Of a stretch of DNA of 64,000 bases, positions 50,229 to 58,261 are shown in pieces. Positions within the stretch are counted from its first letter, which is position 1. Each line of letters opens with the position of its first letter. Location: the NCBI RefSeq assembly GCF_051233475.1, contig NZ_JBKFGH010000006.1, positions 186,001 through 250,000 of the forward strand, written 5' to 3'. The notes below the pieces were generated by a model. It searched no databases, had not been told where the DNA came from, and saw only the letters and a program-made list of their open reading frames with translations. The stretch comes from Bacillus_BU sp051233475 (GTDB taxonomy: Bacteria; Bacillota; Bacilli; Bacillales; Cytobacillaceae). A program made the translations under genes and the position numbers.

Positions 50229-50293
50229 GGTGCCATTAAGAATGAATTTTTTGTTGATTGGAGCGGAAATCAACGAGTATTTTAAACGGAGCC
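50229..50293. repeat. Palindromic repeat R1, copy E: arms only, core missing
   Basis: Left GGTGCCATTAAGAATGAATT and TTGTTGATTGGAGCGG run straight into GCGGAAATCAACGAG and TTTTAAACGGAGCC, so the outer and inner arms are present and still pair, but the roughly 105-bp GC-rich core is absent. 65 bp long. Confidence 0.75.
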
Positions 50294-50299
50294 TATTAA

Positions 50300-50389
50300 T
50301 TAAAACCAGGAAGCACCAACAATGATTAATAAAATAAACAGAACAACAATTAACGCAAATCCTCCGCCGTGGCGAAATCCATCTGACAT
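50300..50389 (-). CDS. YjcZ-family small sporulation protein (SscA-like)
   Basis: A 29-residue frame, MSDGFRHGGGFALIVVLFIL then LIIVGASWF, is the unmistakable YjcZ/SscA family pattern: a short Gly-rich head and one hydrophobic helix. These proteins act in spore coat assembly or germination (SscA in B. subtilis). GGAGGAGG lies 7 nt before the ATG. Directly followed by repeat copy E on this strand. Confidence 0.9.
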   Translation of the reverse strand: MSDGFRHGGGFALIVVLFILLIIVGASWF

Positions 50390-50584
50390 AATAATTCCTC
50401 CTCCAAGCTTTTTATACTGATTACAATTTCATCATATGTGACAAAAGAAAAGAGGTTTGGGCGATTGTCATTATTTTTGTTAAGAAAATTTTACACCTTG
50501 AAAATTCTATTGGATAACCTACTTTTATCCTCTATACTAGAAATAGTGTTTTTGAATAAGTAATGAGAGAATTACGGTGATAAC

Positions 50585-51334
50585 ATGCAATATAATGTTA
50601 AAATTGATGCCTTCGAGGGCCCGCTTGATCTACTGCTACATCTAATTAATCGATTAGAAATAGATATTTATGATATTCCAGTATCAGAAATAACCGAACA
50701 ATACCTTCTGTATATACATGCAATGAAAGAGCTCCAATTAGATGTGGCTAGTGAATATTTAGTAATGGCTGCAACCTTACTTGCTATAAAAAGCAAAATG
50801 CTGTTGCCTAAATATGAGGAAGAGATACTGGATGAAGACCTTGAACTGGAATACGAGGATGACCCTCGGGACGAATTAGTTGAAAGATTAATCGAATATC
50901 GTAAATACAAAGAAGCCGCTCAGGATTTAAAAACGTTAGAGGAACAACGAAGCCTTATTTATACAAAAGCACCAAGTGACTTATCAGATCTAACCACCGT
51001 TCGCCAGGAGACGAAAGATCTTAATGTATCATTGTATGATATGCTGGGTGCTTTTCAAAAGCTGTTGAGAAGAAAAAAATTACAAAAACCTTTACCGACC
51101 AAAATAACCAAACAGGAGATCCCTATTCAAACAAGAATGAATGAAATTATTATAGAATTGAAAAACATTAAAGGCCGAAAAAACTTTTTTGACTTATTCC
51201 CATATCCGGACAGGGGGCATATTGTCGTGACTTTTTTGGCTATATTAGAGCTAATGAAACGAAAAGAAATTAATGTTGAGCAAGAACAAAACTTTGCCGA
51301 TATCTTTGTCTCTGCCTGCGAAGGAGTGAATTGA
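50585..51334 (+). CDS. scpA: Segregation and condensation protein A
   Basis: A 249-residue kleisin joining SMC heads. FEGPLDLLLHLINRLEIDIYDIPVSEITEQYL is the conserved N-terminal SMC-binding region (split), followed by the acidic middle EEEILDEDLELEYEDD and a C-terminal winged helix (about 180-249). Partner of the next gene, scpB, with 1 bp between. Ribosome site is weak (GAGAG upstream). Confidence 0.95.
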   Translation: MQYNVKIDAFEGPLDLLLHLINRLEIDIYDIPVSEITEQYLLYIHAMKELQLDVASEYLVMAATLLAIKSKMLLPKYEEEILDEDLELEYEDDPRDELVERLIEYRKYKEAAQDLKTLEEQRSLIYTKAPSDLSDLTTVRQETKDLNVSLYDMLGAFQKLLRRKKLQKPLPTKITKQEIPIQTRMNEIIIELKNIKGRKNFFDLFPYPDRGHIVVTFLAILELMKRKEINVEQEQNFADIFVSACEGVN

Positions 51335-51335
51335 A

Positions 51336-51923
51336 TTGGATAATAATAAATTAACAGGGATTATTGAAAGTCTTTTATTTGCAGCGGGAGACGAAGGGTT
51401 GACCATTAAGCAATTAGCTGAAGTACTTGAAATAACCGAGTCAAAAGTATCGAATTTAATCGAAGAAATGAAACAAGAGTATAACCAGAATGAAAGAAGG
51501 GGTATTTCGATTGTTCAGCTTGCTGGCACGTTTCAGTTAGCTACTAAGAAGAACAATGCGGATTATTTGAAAAAACTGGTGGAATCACCTGGTAATAGTC
51601 ACCTTTCACAAGCTGCGTTAGAAACTTTAGCGATTGTCGCATATAAGCAGCCTATTACCCGTATTGAAATTGAAGAGATTCGCGGAGTAAAGACTGAACG
51701 TCCGCTGCAAACGTTACAAGCGAAAGCGCTGATAAAAGAAATAGGGAGAGCCGATGGTCCAGGACGTGCCATTCTTTATGGAACGACAAAGGAGTTTCTG
51801 GACTATTTTGGTTTAAGAAATATTGAGGAGCTTCCACCCCTCCATGAAAAGGTGGAAGAAGAATTTATCCAAGAAGAAGCGGATTTGTTTTTTGAAAAAT
51901 TTCAAGAAGCCATTGATTCGTAA
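51336..51923 (+). CDS. scpB: Segregation and condensation protein B
   Basis: A 195-residue tandem winged-helix protein that binds the middle of ScpA. IESLLFAAGDEGLTIKQLAEVL is the first winged helix and AALETLAIVAYKQPITRIEIEEIRG the second, the best-known ScpB motif. Start TTG 51336 with GAAGGAG before it. Forms the SMC-ScpAB condensin. Confidence 0.95.
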   Translation: MDNNKLTGIIESLLFAAGDEGLTIKQLAEVLEITESKVSNLIEEMKQEYNQNERRGISIVQLAGTFQLATKKNNADYLKKLVESPGNSHLSQAALETLAIVAYKQPITRIEIEEIRGVKTERPLQTLQAKALIKEIGRADGPGRAILYGTTKEFLDYFGLRNIEELPPLHEKVEEEFIQEEADLFFEKFQEAIDS

Positions 51924-52051
51924 CTTTTCTGACACATTTTCGATTTGATTATGGTAAAATAAAGTTGTAATTTTATGAATATGTTAATTTTTTTCATAAA
52001 CGATAGCTGAACCATAATGGGTTGCGCACTTGTGTGGAGGAGGGAGCAGTT

Positions 52052-52471
52052 TTGCTTGTAAAAATATGCAAAGGCTATGAACTGGAAAAAGAAAAGCCAA
52101 ACACTTCAGAAGATTTTTTTAATCGAAGTGAAGTGGTGTATATTGAAAATGGAGAGGAAAAAACACTGCATGTTTTATATGTTCGATTTTTTGATGAACA
52201 ATTCAGTGATTTTACCCCATATAAAGAAAATCCCATTTTTCAAATAGGCAGCAAAGGTATAACCTTCAAGGATATTGTTGCACTTGTTTGTTTAATTAGA
52301 AATCCTGAGTTTCGTAATCGAAAGCGGATTTACATAAATACTATAGAAGAGCTGACTTCTTATTTTCAAGGGATTGATTTTGAAAAGTTACCTGAGATTT
52401 TTCATGCTTTAGAAGAAAAACAAGGGTATGAATTACAATCTCCGTTGGAATATAATGTTCAATCTAAGTAG
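52052..52471 (+). CDS. Unknown protein, 139 aa, between scpB and ypuI
   Basis: 139 residues from TTG 52052, chosen because GGAGGAGGG lies 7 nt upstream. No signal or transmembrane segment; rich in Glu, Lys and Phe, with segments YVRFFDEQFSDFTPYKENP and SKGITFKDIVALVCLIRNPEF. I do not recognise a family, and B. subtilis has no obvious gene at this spot as I recall it. It could belong with scpB or ypuI. Alternative start at 52022 lacks a site. Confidence 0.7.
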   Translation: MLVKICKGYELEKEKPNTSEDFFNRSEVVYIENGEEKTLHVLYVRFFDEQFSDFTPYKENPIFQIGSKGITFKDIVALVCLIRNPEFRNRKRIYINTIEELTSYFQGIDFEKLPEIFHALEEKQGYELQSPLEYNVQSK

Positions 52472-52501
52472 AAAAAACAGCTCTAAAAGGGGGATAAGGA
52501 T

Positions 52502-52990
52502 ATGGGAAATACGATTGCAAAAGCTCAAATAGAAGATGTAAAATATTTTCTTGCGAAAACTAGCGCTGAGCTAGAAGAATTTTTAAATGAAAACACCCTT
52601 TCCGGTTTATTAGAAAAAAAACCTGGTAATCAGGACTATTATAAGCTTTTGTTAGGGAATATTAGAAAATTGCTTGTTTATTGTGAAGAGAGCTTGGATT
52701 CATGTAAAGTCATCTTGCAGACGGAAACTTTTCCTAAAGCAGCAGCCGAAAAGACTCTTTACCGGATTTATCATCAATGTATAGAAGAGTTCTTTTCACC
52801 TAAAAGTGATGTTTGGTTTGAAGATAGCCGTTCAGCTTACACGGGAAAAAATTCAATCAAGCTTCGTCACGATGCTCCGGATAATTTGAAAAAGCTAATC
52901 GCAGGCCTTGAAGGTGAATTCCAAAGAGTCAGGGAAGAACTGCAATATTACGAAACTGATTACCTTACAAAAATAATGCAATCAAAATAA
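52502..52990 (+). CDS. ypuI: DUF3907 family protein YpuI
   Basis: A 162-residue all-helical protein with the family start MGNTIAKAQIEDVKYFL. It contains helices with conserved RIYHQCIEEFFSPKSDVWFEDSR region. Function unknown; the neighbour scpB upstream is conserved across Bacillus. GGGGGATAAGG lies before the ATG. Terminator at 52999. Confidence 0.88.
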   Translation: MGNTIAKAQIEDVKYFLAKTSAELEEFLNENTLSGLLEKKPGNQDYYKLLLGNIRKLLVYCEESLDSCKVILQTETFPKAAAEKTLYRIYHQCIEEFFSPKSDVWFEDSRSAYTGKNSIKLRHDAPDNLKKLIAGLEGEFQRVREELQYYETDYLTKIMQSK

Positions 52991-52998
52991 GAACAAAC

Positions 52999-53024
52999 AG
53001 GTGGCCAAAGTGGTCACCTTTTTT
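52999..53024 (+). terminator. Terminator after ypuI
   Basis: AGGTGGCCA / TGGTCACCT stem with a 3-nt loop and T6. Confidence 0.85.
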
Positions 53025-53119
53025 CGTATTTCTTAGCGAAATGGAAGTGTAATTTTTGTCATCATTTCAGTCATCCTTCATACGATAGATACGATAGAAA
53101 GGGAATGGGAGGAAAGAGG

Positions 53120-54010
53120 ATGACAAAGTTTGAAAATTACGTAAAGGATGTTGCAGGCTGGAATAAACAATTAGTTCAATTTCTAGAATCTGAACAGGTT
53201 GAAAAAGAGGAAGAAATTTGGGACCGGCTTGATCAATTTACAAATATATTAGAAACGGTATCAGCATCTCCTACACAGCAGCAGTTAACCGAAATTCAGT
53301 CTCAAGTTGAAACTTTATATGAAGAAATGGAAAGGTATTTCTCTGAAAGACAGCAATTAGGTTCTGTTTGGATGAAAGAACCCGTTATTCCGGCTGGTGG
53401 ACATTCCTTACCACCATTGCCCTATTCTTATGATGCTCTTGAACCGATTATTTCTAAGGAAATAATGGAACTTCATCATGATAAGCACCACAGGTCTTAT
53501 GTAGAAGGACTGAATAAAGCTGAAAAAATGCTAAAAAAAGCTCGTGAATCTCATGATTTCGCCTTAGTTAAGCATTGGTCAAGGGAATTGTCCTTTCATG
53601 GGTCGGGTCATTATCTTCATACTATTTTTTGGAATAATATGAAACCAAAGGGTGGCGGCAAGCCAACTGGTAAATTATTATCCACGATAGAATCCTATTT
53701 TGGCAGCTTCGAAGCGTTTAAAAAACATTTTACAGAAGCTGCAAAAGAAGTCGAAGGTGGTGGATGGGCACTCCTAGTTTGGTCGCCAAGATCACGTCAT
53801 TTAGAGATCCTGCAATCTGAGAAACATAATAACCTAACACAGTGGGATACTGTCCCTTTGCTAGTCTTAGATGTTTGGGAACATGCATACTATCTTCAAT
53901 ATAAAAATAAACGCGCGGACTATATTAATAATTGGTGGTCGATCGTCAACTGGAAAGACGTTGAAAAGCGATTTGAAGAGGCAAGTCAGTTAAAATGGAG
54001 ACCTTTTTAA
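53120..54010 (+). CDS. Iron/manganese superoxide dismutase with N-terminal extension (SodF type)
   Basis: 296 residues: an extension of about 90 residues with predicted coiled-coil content (LDQFTNILETVSASPTQQQL region), then a typical Fe/Mn SOD: HSLPPLPYSYDALEP, metal ligands in MELHHDKHHRSYV, the HGSGHYLHTIFW His, and VLDVWEHAYYLQY (Asp and His). B. subtilis SodF has a similar extension. Start 53120 has GAGGAAAGAGG upstream. A stand-alone gene; the extension may localise it to spores or membrane, which is inference. Confidence 0.88.
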   Translation: MTKFENYVKDVAGWNKQLVQFLESEQVEKEEEIWDRLDQFTNILETVSASPTQQQLTEIQSQVETLYEEMERYFSERQQLGSVWMKEPVIPAGGHSLPPLPYSYDALEPIISKEIMELHHDKHHRSYVEGLNKAEKMLKKARESHDFALVKHWSRELSFHGSGHYLHTIFWNNMKPKGGGKPTGKLLSTIESYFGSFEAFKKHFTEAAKEVEGGGWALLVWSPRSRHLEILQSEKHNNLTQWDTVPLLVLDVWEHAYYLQYKNKRADYINNWWSIVNWKDVEKRFEEASQLKWRPF

Positions 54011-54026
54011 TTAAAAACTACTAATC

Positions 54027-54052
54027 TGCACACATATATGTGTGCATTTTTT
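54027..54052. terminator. Terminator after the SOD gene
   Basis: TGCACACA / TGTGTGCA stem with a short loop and T6. Confidence 0.85.
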
Positions 54053-54076
54053 AATCTTTAATTTACCAGGTTAGTT

Positions 54077-54105
54077 GTCATATTGGCTTTGTACTTGCAT
54101 AAACT
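54077..54105 (+). promoter_or_regulatory. SigE-type promoter of dacB-spmA-spmB
   Basis: GTCATATT (54077-54084), 13-bp spacer, CATAAACT (54098-54105): an excellent match to the SigE consensus. dacB-spmAB is SigE-controlled in B. subtilis. Confidence 0.8.
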
Positions 54106-54139
54106 TGTACAAACTCTAAAAGGAGACGAGGTTTCCAAA

Positions 54140-55288
54140 ATGAAAAAGTTTTGTCAGTTTATCCTCTTTTTCTTTCTACTTTCAATAGTTGTTATAAATA
54201 TCCCGACACGTGCTGAAGCTTCTGTTTCCGTTAGTGCAAGGAGTGCTGTATTAATTGAGCAAAATTCAGGCCGTATCCTATACCAAAAAAATGCCTTTGA
54301 GGTGAGCAGAATAGCGAGTATTACCAAAATAATGACCGCTATCTTAGCGATAGAATCCGGAAAGCTAAATGAAATGGTAACTGTAAGCAATCGTGCGGTT
54401 AGAGCAGAGGGGTCCTCCATCTATTTAAAGCCGGGAGAGAAAATTAAACTTGAAGATTTAGTATATGGATTAATGCTTAGGTCAGGAAATGACGCAGCAG
54501 TAGCCATTGCTGAACATGTTGGCGGGAGCTTAGAAGGTTTTGTTTTTTTAATGAACCAGAAGGCGGAGGAAATTGGCATGAGCAAAACCCATTTCGCCAA
54601 TCCACATGGGCTCGATGATTCAAAGTCACATTATTCAACTGCTTACGATATGGCGATTTTAACGAAGTATGCAATGATGAACAGTACATATCAAAAAATT
54701 TCGGGTACGGAAATATATCGATCTGACAATCCTAACGAAAGCTGGGATCGGGTATGGAAGAACAAAAATCGTTTGCTCACCGAAAAATATAAATACTGTA
54801 CTGGAGGAAAGACAGGCTATACCAAATTGGCAAAAAGAACATTGGTTACTACTGCCACAAAGGGGGATATGAATCTTATCGCGGTCACGCTTAATGCCGG
54901 AGATGATTGGAATGATCATATATCCATGTATGAAAATGCTTTCGAACAATATGATATTGCCGAAATACTAAGCTCAGGTACTGTATCAGCGGTAAAGAAT
55001 TCTTTTTATAAAAAAAATCTATATTTAAAAAATTCGTTTGAATATCCGCTTACTTCACCAGAAGAGAATCAAATTAAAATCCAATATAAAATGTTGAAGC
55101 CGAAAAAGGAATGGAAGAACGAAGAAAATATCCCGAAGGTTGTTGGACATGCGATCATCTATTTTGATGATAAGAAAATTAAGCAGATGCCAATTTACTA
55201 TCGGCATAAACAAAAAAAGGATTATTCCACTTTTGATTATTTCAAAAGCGTCTTTACGTCAGTTGCTGGTGTAAAGATAGATGGTTAA
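54140..55288 (+). CDS. dacB: Sporulation D-alanyl-D-alanine carboxypeptidase DacB (PBP5*)
   Basis: A 382-residue penicillin-binding protein, the same length as B. subtilis DacB. Signal peptide about 1-28, SITK (SxxK), RSGNDAAVA (SGN) and GGKTGYTK (KTG) define the active site; a C-terminal domain follows. It reduces cortex cross-linking from the mother-cell side and sets spore core water content with SpmA and SpmB. Start 54140 has AGGAGACGAGG upstream. Overlaps spmA by 8 bases. Confidence 0.95.
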   Translation: MKKFCQFILFFFLLSIVVINIPTRAEASVSVSARSAVLIEQNSGRILYQKNAFEVSRIASITKIMTAILAIESGKLNEMVTVSNRAVRAEGSSIYLKPGEKIKLEDLVYGLMLRSGNDAAVAIAEHVGGSLEGFVFLMNQKAEEIGMSKTHFANPHGLDDSKSHYSTAYDMAILTKYAMMNSTYQKISGTEIYRSDNPNESWDRVWKNKNRLLTEKYKYCTGGKTGYTKLAKRTLVTTATKGDMNLIAVTLNAGDDWNDHISMYENAFEQYDIAEILSSGTVSAVKNSFYKKNLYLKNSFEYPLTSPEENQIKIQYKMLKPKKEWKNEENIPKVVGHAIIYFDDKKIKQMPIYYRHKQKKDYSTFDYFKSVFTSVAGVKIDG

Positions 55289-55874
55289 CTATATTTGGGT
55301 CGGAATGACGGTGATTGGAATTGTTTTTGCCCTTATTAATGGAACCATTAAAGAGGTAAACGAAGCCATCTTTAATGGTGCAAAAGAAGCTGTTACATTA
55401 TGTATTGGTTTAATCAGTATCCTTGTTTTCTGGTTGGGAATGATGCGGATTGCGGAAGATTCAGGGTTGCTAAAAAAATTATCATCATTATTTCGTCCGA
55501 TTGTCGTCCGACTATTTCCGGAAGTACCACCAAATCATCCAGCCATGGGGTATATTTTATCCAACATGATGGCCAACATGTTTGGACTGGGGAATGCGGC
55601 TACCCCGTTAGGAATCAAGGCAATGGAGCAGTTAAAAAAATTAAATGGAGATAAAAATAATGCCAGCCGCTCGATGATCACGTTTTTAGCGATCAATACA
55701 GCGAGTATAACGATCATTCCTACAACTGTTATCGCGATCAGAATGAATTATCACTCTGATTCCCCGACAGACATAGTTGGTCCGACGTTAATTACAACAG
55801 TTTTTTCCGCAATAGCGGCAATCATGATTGATCGATATTTCCACTATCGAAGAAGCCGAAAAGGAAGAGAATAA
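55281..55874 (+). CDS. spmA: Spore maturation protein SpmA
   Basis: A 197-residue membrane protein with about five helices of the nucleoside-recognition-domain (Gate) family: IFNGAKEAVTLCIGLISILVFWLGMM and NMFGLGNAATPLGIKAMEQL are the two conserved segments. Works with SpmB and DacB in cortex structure and core dehydration. Starts within the dacB end, and ends 1 bp before spmB, so the three genes are tightly coupled. Confidence 0.95.
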   Translation: MVNYIWVGMTVIGIVFALINGTIKEVNEAIFNGAKEAVTLCIGLISILVFWLGMMRIAEDSGLLKKLSSLFRPIVVRLFPEVPPNHPAMGYILSNMMANMFGLGNAATPLGIKAMEQLKKLNGDKNNASRSMITFLAINTASITIIPTTVIAIRMNYHSDSPTDIVGPTLITTVFSAIAAIMIDRYFHYRRSRKGRE

Positions 55875-55875
55875 T

Positions 55876-56412
55876 ATGGAACTTATTTCTCTGATTTCAC
55901 TTTGGTTGATTCCTGTCTTAATCGGGGGCATCTTAATCTATGGAACAATAAAACAAATTCCTACTTATGAAAGCTTTGTTGAAGGTGGAAAAGAAGGGAT
56001 AAAAATCGCTGTTTCGATCATTCCTTATTTAGTGGGAATGCTGGTGGCGATAACGGTATTTCGAGCTTCGGGAGCACTTGATTTCTTAATGAAAATGGTC
56101 GGTCCGTGGGTTAAAGCGATTGGTATTCCATCTGAAATTATTCCGTTAGCGCTCATCAGACCGATTTCAGGGACGGCAGCCCTAGGTATGACCAGTGATT
56201 TAATTGCAACGTATGGGCCTGACTCGTTTACGGGAAGATTGGCTTCCGTACTCCAAGGAAGCACGGATACCACTTTTTATGTATTAACTGTTTACTTTGG
56301 AGCAGTTGGAATAAAAAAAATGGGTGATGCGCTCAAGGTGGGGTTAATTGCTGATATTGTCGGCATTGTTGTCGCTATTGCAGTTGTTGCTTTTGTTTAT
56401 GGGATGAACTAG
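55876..56412 (+). CDS. spmB: Spore maturation protein SpmB
   Basis: A 178-residue homologue of SpmA, same length as in B. subtilis. FVEGGKEGIKIAVSIIPYLVGMLVAI and the RPISGTAALGMTSDLIATYGPDS Gate-domain motif are clear. Start 55876 has AAGGAAGAG 8 nt upstream; the frame from 55828 lies within spmA. Last gene of the dacB unit. Confidence 0.95.
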   Translation: MELISLISLWLIPVLIGGILIYGTIKQIPTYESFVEGGKEGIKIAVSIIPYLVGMLVAITVFRASGALDFLMKMVGPWVKAIGIPSEIIPLALIRPISGTAALGMTSDLIATYGPDSFTGRLASVLQGSTDTTFYVLTVYFGAVGIKKMGDALKVGLIADIVGIVVAIAVVAFVYGMN

Positions 56413-56448
56413 CCCTAGTCAAAAAATTTGTTCGTAATCAATTTTTGA

Positions 56449-56634
56449 GCGGACATAGAGGCCCTTATTTTAATGAAATAACCCTTTTTCTAGACTTAAG
56501 CGGACACAGGAGACCTTATTTAGATAAAAACCACTGAATAATGCCAAGTTATCATCAGATAAGGAACCTGGTGTCCGCTTAGCTTATCAAAACAACCCTT
56601 TTTGTGAAAATAACGGAACTGATGTCCGCCACCA
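56449..56634. repeat. Dispersed four-unit element R2, copy B
   Basis: Matches copy A (2290-2474) along its length: GCGGACATAGAGGCCCTTATT, TCTAGACTTAAG, ACCACTGAATAA, GTGTCCGCTTAGCTTATC and GATGTCCGCCACC. Unit order is again two forward, two inverted. It takes up most of the 472-bp gap between spmB and rluB; the remainder holds a terminator and the rluB promoter region. Confidence 0.85.
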
Positions 56635-56645
56635 TAGGCAACGGA

Positions 56646-56677
56646 ACCCGTTTAAACAAACTGGGTTATTTTTTTTG
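56646..56677 (+). terminator. Terminator between R2 copy B and rluB
   Basis: AACCCGTTT / AAACTGGGTT stem (one bulge) and T8. Confidence 0.75.
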
Positions 56678-56884
56678 CTTCTCGCCTTAGTGCTCCAGGA
56701 AGGAATGATCATCTCCCCGCAAGGTCATCACCCCTTATTTATTCGACACCATTAAACATTTTTTTCATTTTCTTCTACATAATAAAGCTTGCTTACTTTG
56801 AAATTTGACGAACTTATGTCATAATTCTTAAGAATAGAATCGATAATTCTATGCTTTCGATAATCGAAATTGAGGAGGCATTTA

Positions 56885-57613
56885 ATGGAACGCTTGCAAA
56901 AGGTAATTGCTCATGCAGGTTTTGCTTCAAGAAGAAAGGCTGAACAGCTAATCTTAGATGGAAAAGTAACGGTAAATGGAAAAGTAGTTAAAGAGCTCGG
57001 CGTAAAAGTTTCTCCAAATGATAAGGTCGAGGTAGAAGGGATCCCGGTTGAACGAGAGGAGCCTGTTTACTATCTTTTTTATAAACCAAGAGGTGTTATC
57101 TCGAGTGTAAAGGATGAAAAAGGGAGGAAGGTAGTAACGGACTACTTGCCGGACATTAAGCAAAGAGTATATCCGGTAGGAAGACTGGATTACGACACAT
57201 CGGGCTTACTCCTTCTGACTAACGATGGGGAGTTTGCAAACTTACTCATGCATCCAAGCAATGAAATCGAAAAAGTTTATGTTGTAAAAACAAAAGGAAT
57301 TCCATCAAAGGAAAAACTTAAACTGTTGCAAAAAGGGGTAGTGCTGGAAGATGGAAAAACAGCCCCAGCAAAAGTTAAAATGATTTCCTTGGATAAACGG
57401 AAACAAACAGCGATTATTGAAATTTCGATTCATGAAGGAAGAAATCGACAAGTTAGAAGAATGTTTGAGGCTATCGGCCACCCTGTCATGAAATTAAAAA
57501 GAGAGAGGTATGGCTTAATCACCTTAGCAGGATTATCTGCAGGGGATATTCGCGAACTAACACCACATGAAGTGAAGCAAATCAGAACGATGGCAACTAG
57601 TAAAAGTTCGTAA
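56885..57613 (+). CDS. rluB: 23S rRNA pseudouridine synthase RluB
   Basis: A 242-residue RsuA/RluB-family enzyme: N-terminal S4 RNA-binding domain (RLQKVIAHAGFASRRKAEQLI), then the catalytic domain with VGRLDYDTSGLLLLTNDG carrying the catalytic Asp. It modifies helix 89/93 region of 23S rRNA in characterised homologues (RluB). GAGGAGG precedes ATG 56885. Located between spmB and resA as in B. subtilis, where it was once called rsuA. Confidence 0.93.
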   Translation: MERLQKVIAHAGFASRRKAEQLILDGKVTVNGKVVKELGVKVSPNDKVEVEGIPVEREEPVYYLFYKPRGVISSVKDEKGRKVVTDYLPDIKQRVYPVGRLDYDTSGLLLLTNDGEFANLLMHPSNEIEKVYVVKTKGIPSKEKLKLLQKGVVLEDGKTAPAKVKMISLDKRKQTAIIEISIHEGRNRQVRRMFEAIGHPVMKLKRERYGLITLAGLSAGDIRELTPHEVKQIRTMATSKSS

Positions 57614-57717
57614 ATTTGTCACATTTTGGCCGTTAGTTAACAATGTAGCGATGTTGTTAAGTGCTATAATTTATTGGGAAAAATTGCTTTTAATTAGTAC
57701 TAAGGGGGGAAGTACAG

Positions 57718-58242
57718 ATGAAAAAGCAGCGGTTGATGATTAGAACATTCATTTTGCTTATCTTGGGAGCAGCGATTGCCTACACACTTTATGCCAATTT
57801 TACAAAAGATGATAAACAAACCGTTGAGATTGGAAAAAAAGCGCCTGATTTTGCTTTGGTTGATTTAAATGGAGAGAAACACAAGCTTTCCGATTATAAA
57901 GGACAAGGTGTGTTCTTAAATTTCTGGGGAACATGGTGTAAACCTTGTGAAAAAGAAATGCCCTACATAAATCACCAATATCAGCAATTTAAGGATCAGG
58001 GAGTTCAAGTCCTGGCCGTAAATGTTGGAGAATCAGACCTTGCAGTGAAAAAATTTGCTGAACGGTATCAGCTTGACTTTCCGATTGTGATTGATAAGGA
58101 CAGTGAAGTCATGCATGCCTATGGAGTAAATCCATTACCGATAACATTCTTGATTGATAAGGATGGAAATGTTGTAAAAACGCATACAGGGGAGCTAACT
58201 GAAGCGATGGTAAAGGAATTTATGGAGCAGATTAAACCATAA
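57718..58242 (+). CDS. resA: Thiol-disulfide oxidoreductase ResA
   Basis: A 174-residue membrane-anchored thioredoxin-like protein facing outwards: one N-terminal helix (about 8-27), then GTWCKPCEK with Cys74 and Cys77, the same numbering as in B. subtilis. It reduces apocytochrome c haem-binding cysteines. A TATAAT-like -10 lies at 57663-57668. First of resABC, whose genes are spaced 19 and 33 bp. Confidence 0.95.
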   Translation: MKKQRLMIRTFILLILGAAIAYTLYANFTKDDKQTVEIGKKAPDFALVDLNGEKHKLSDYKGQGVFLNFWGTWCKPCEKEMPYINHQYQQFKDQGVQVLAVNVGESDLAVKKFAERYQLDFPIVIDKDSEVMHAYGVNPLPITFLIDKDGNVVKTHTGELTEAMVKEFMEQIKP

Positions 58243-58261
58243 AAAACGGGGAGATTTTTTC

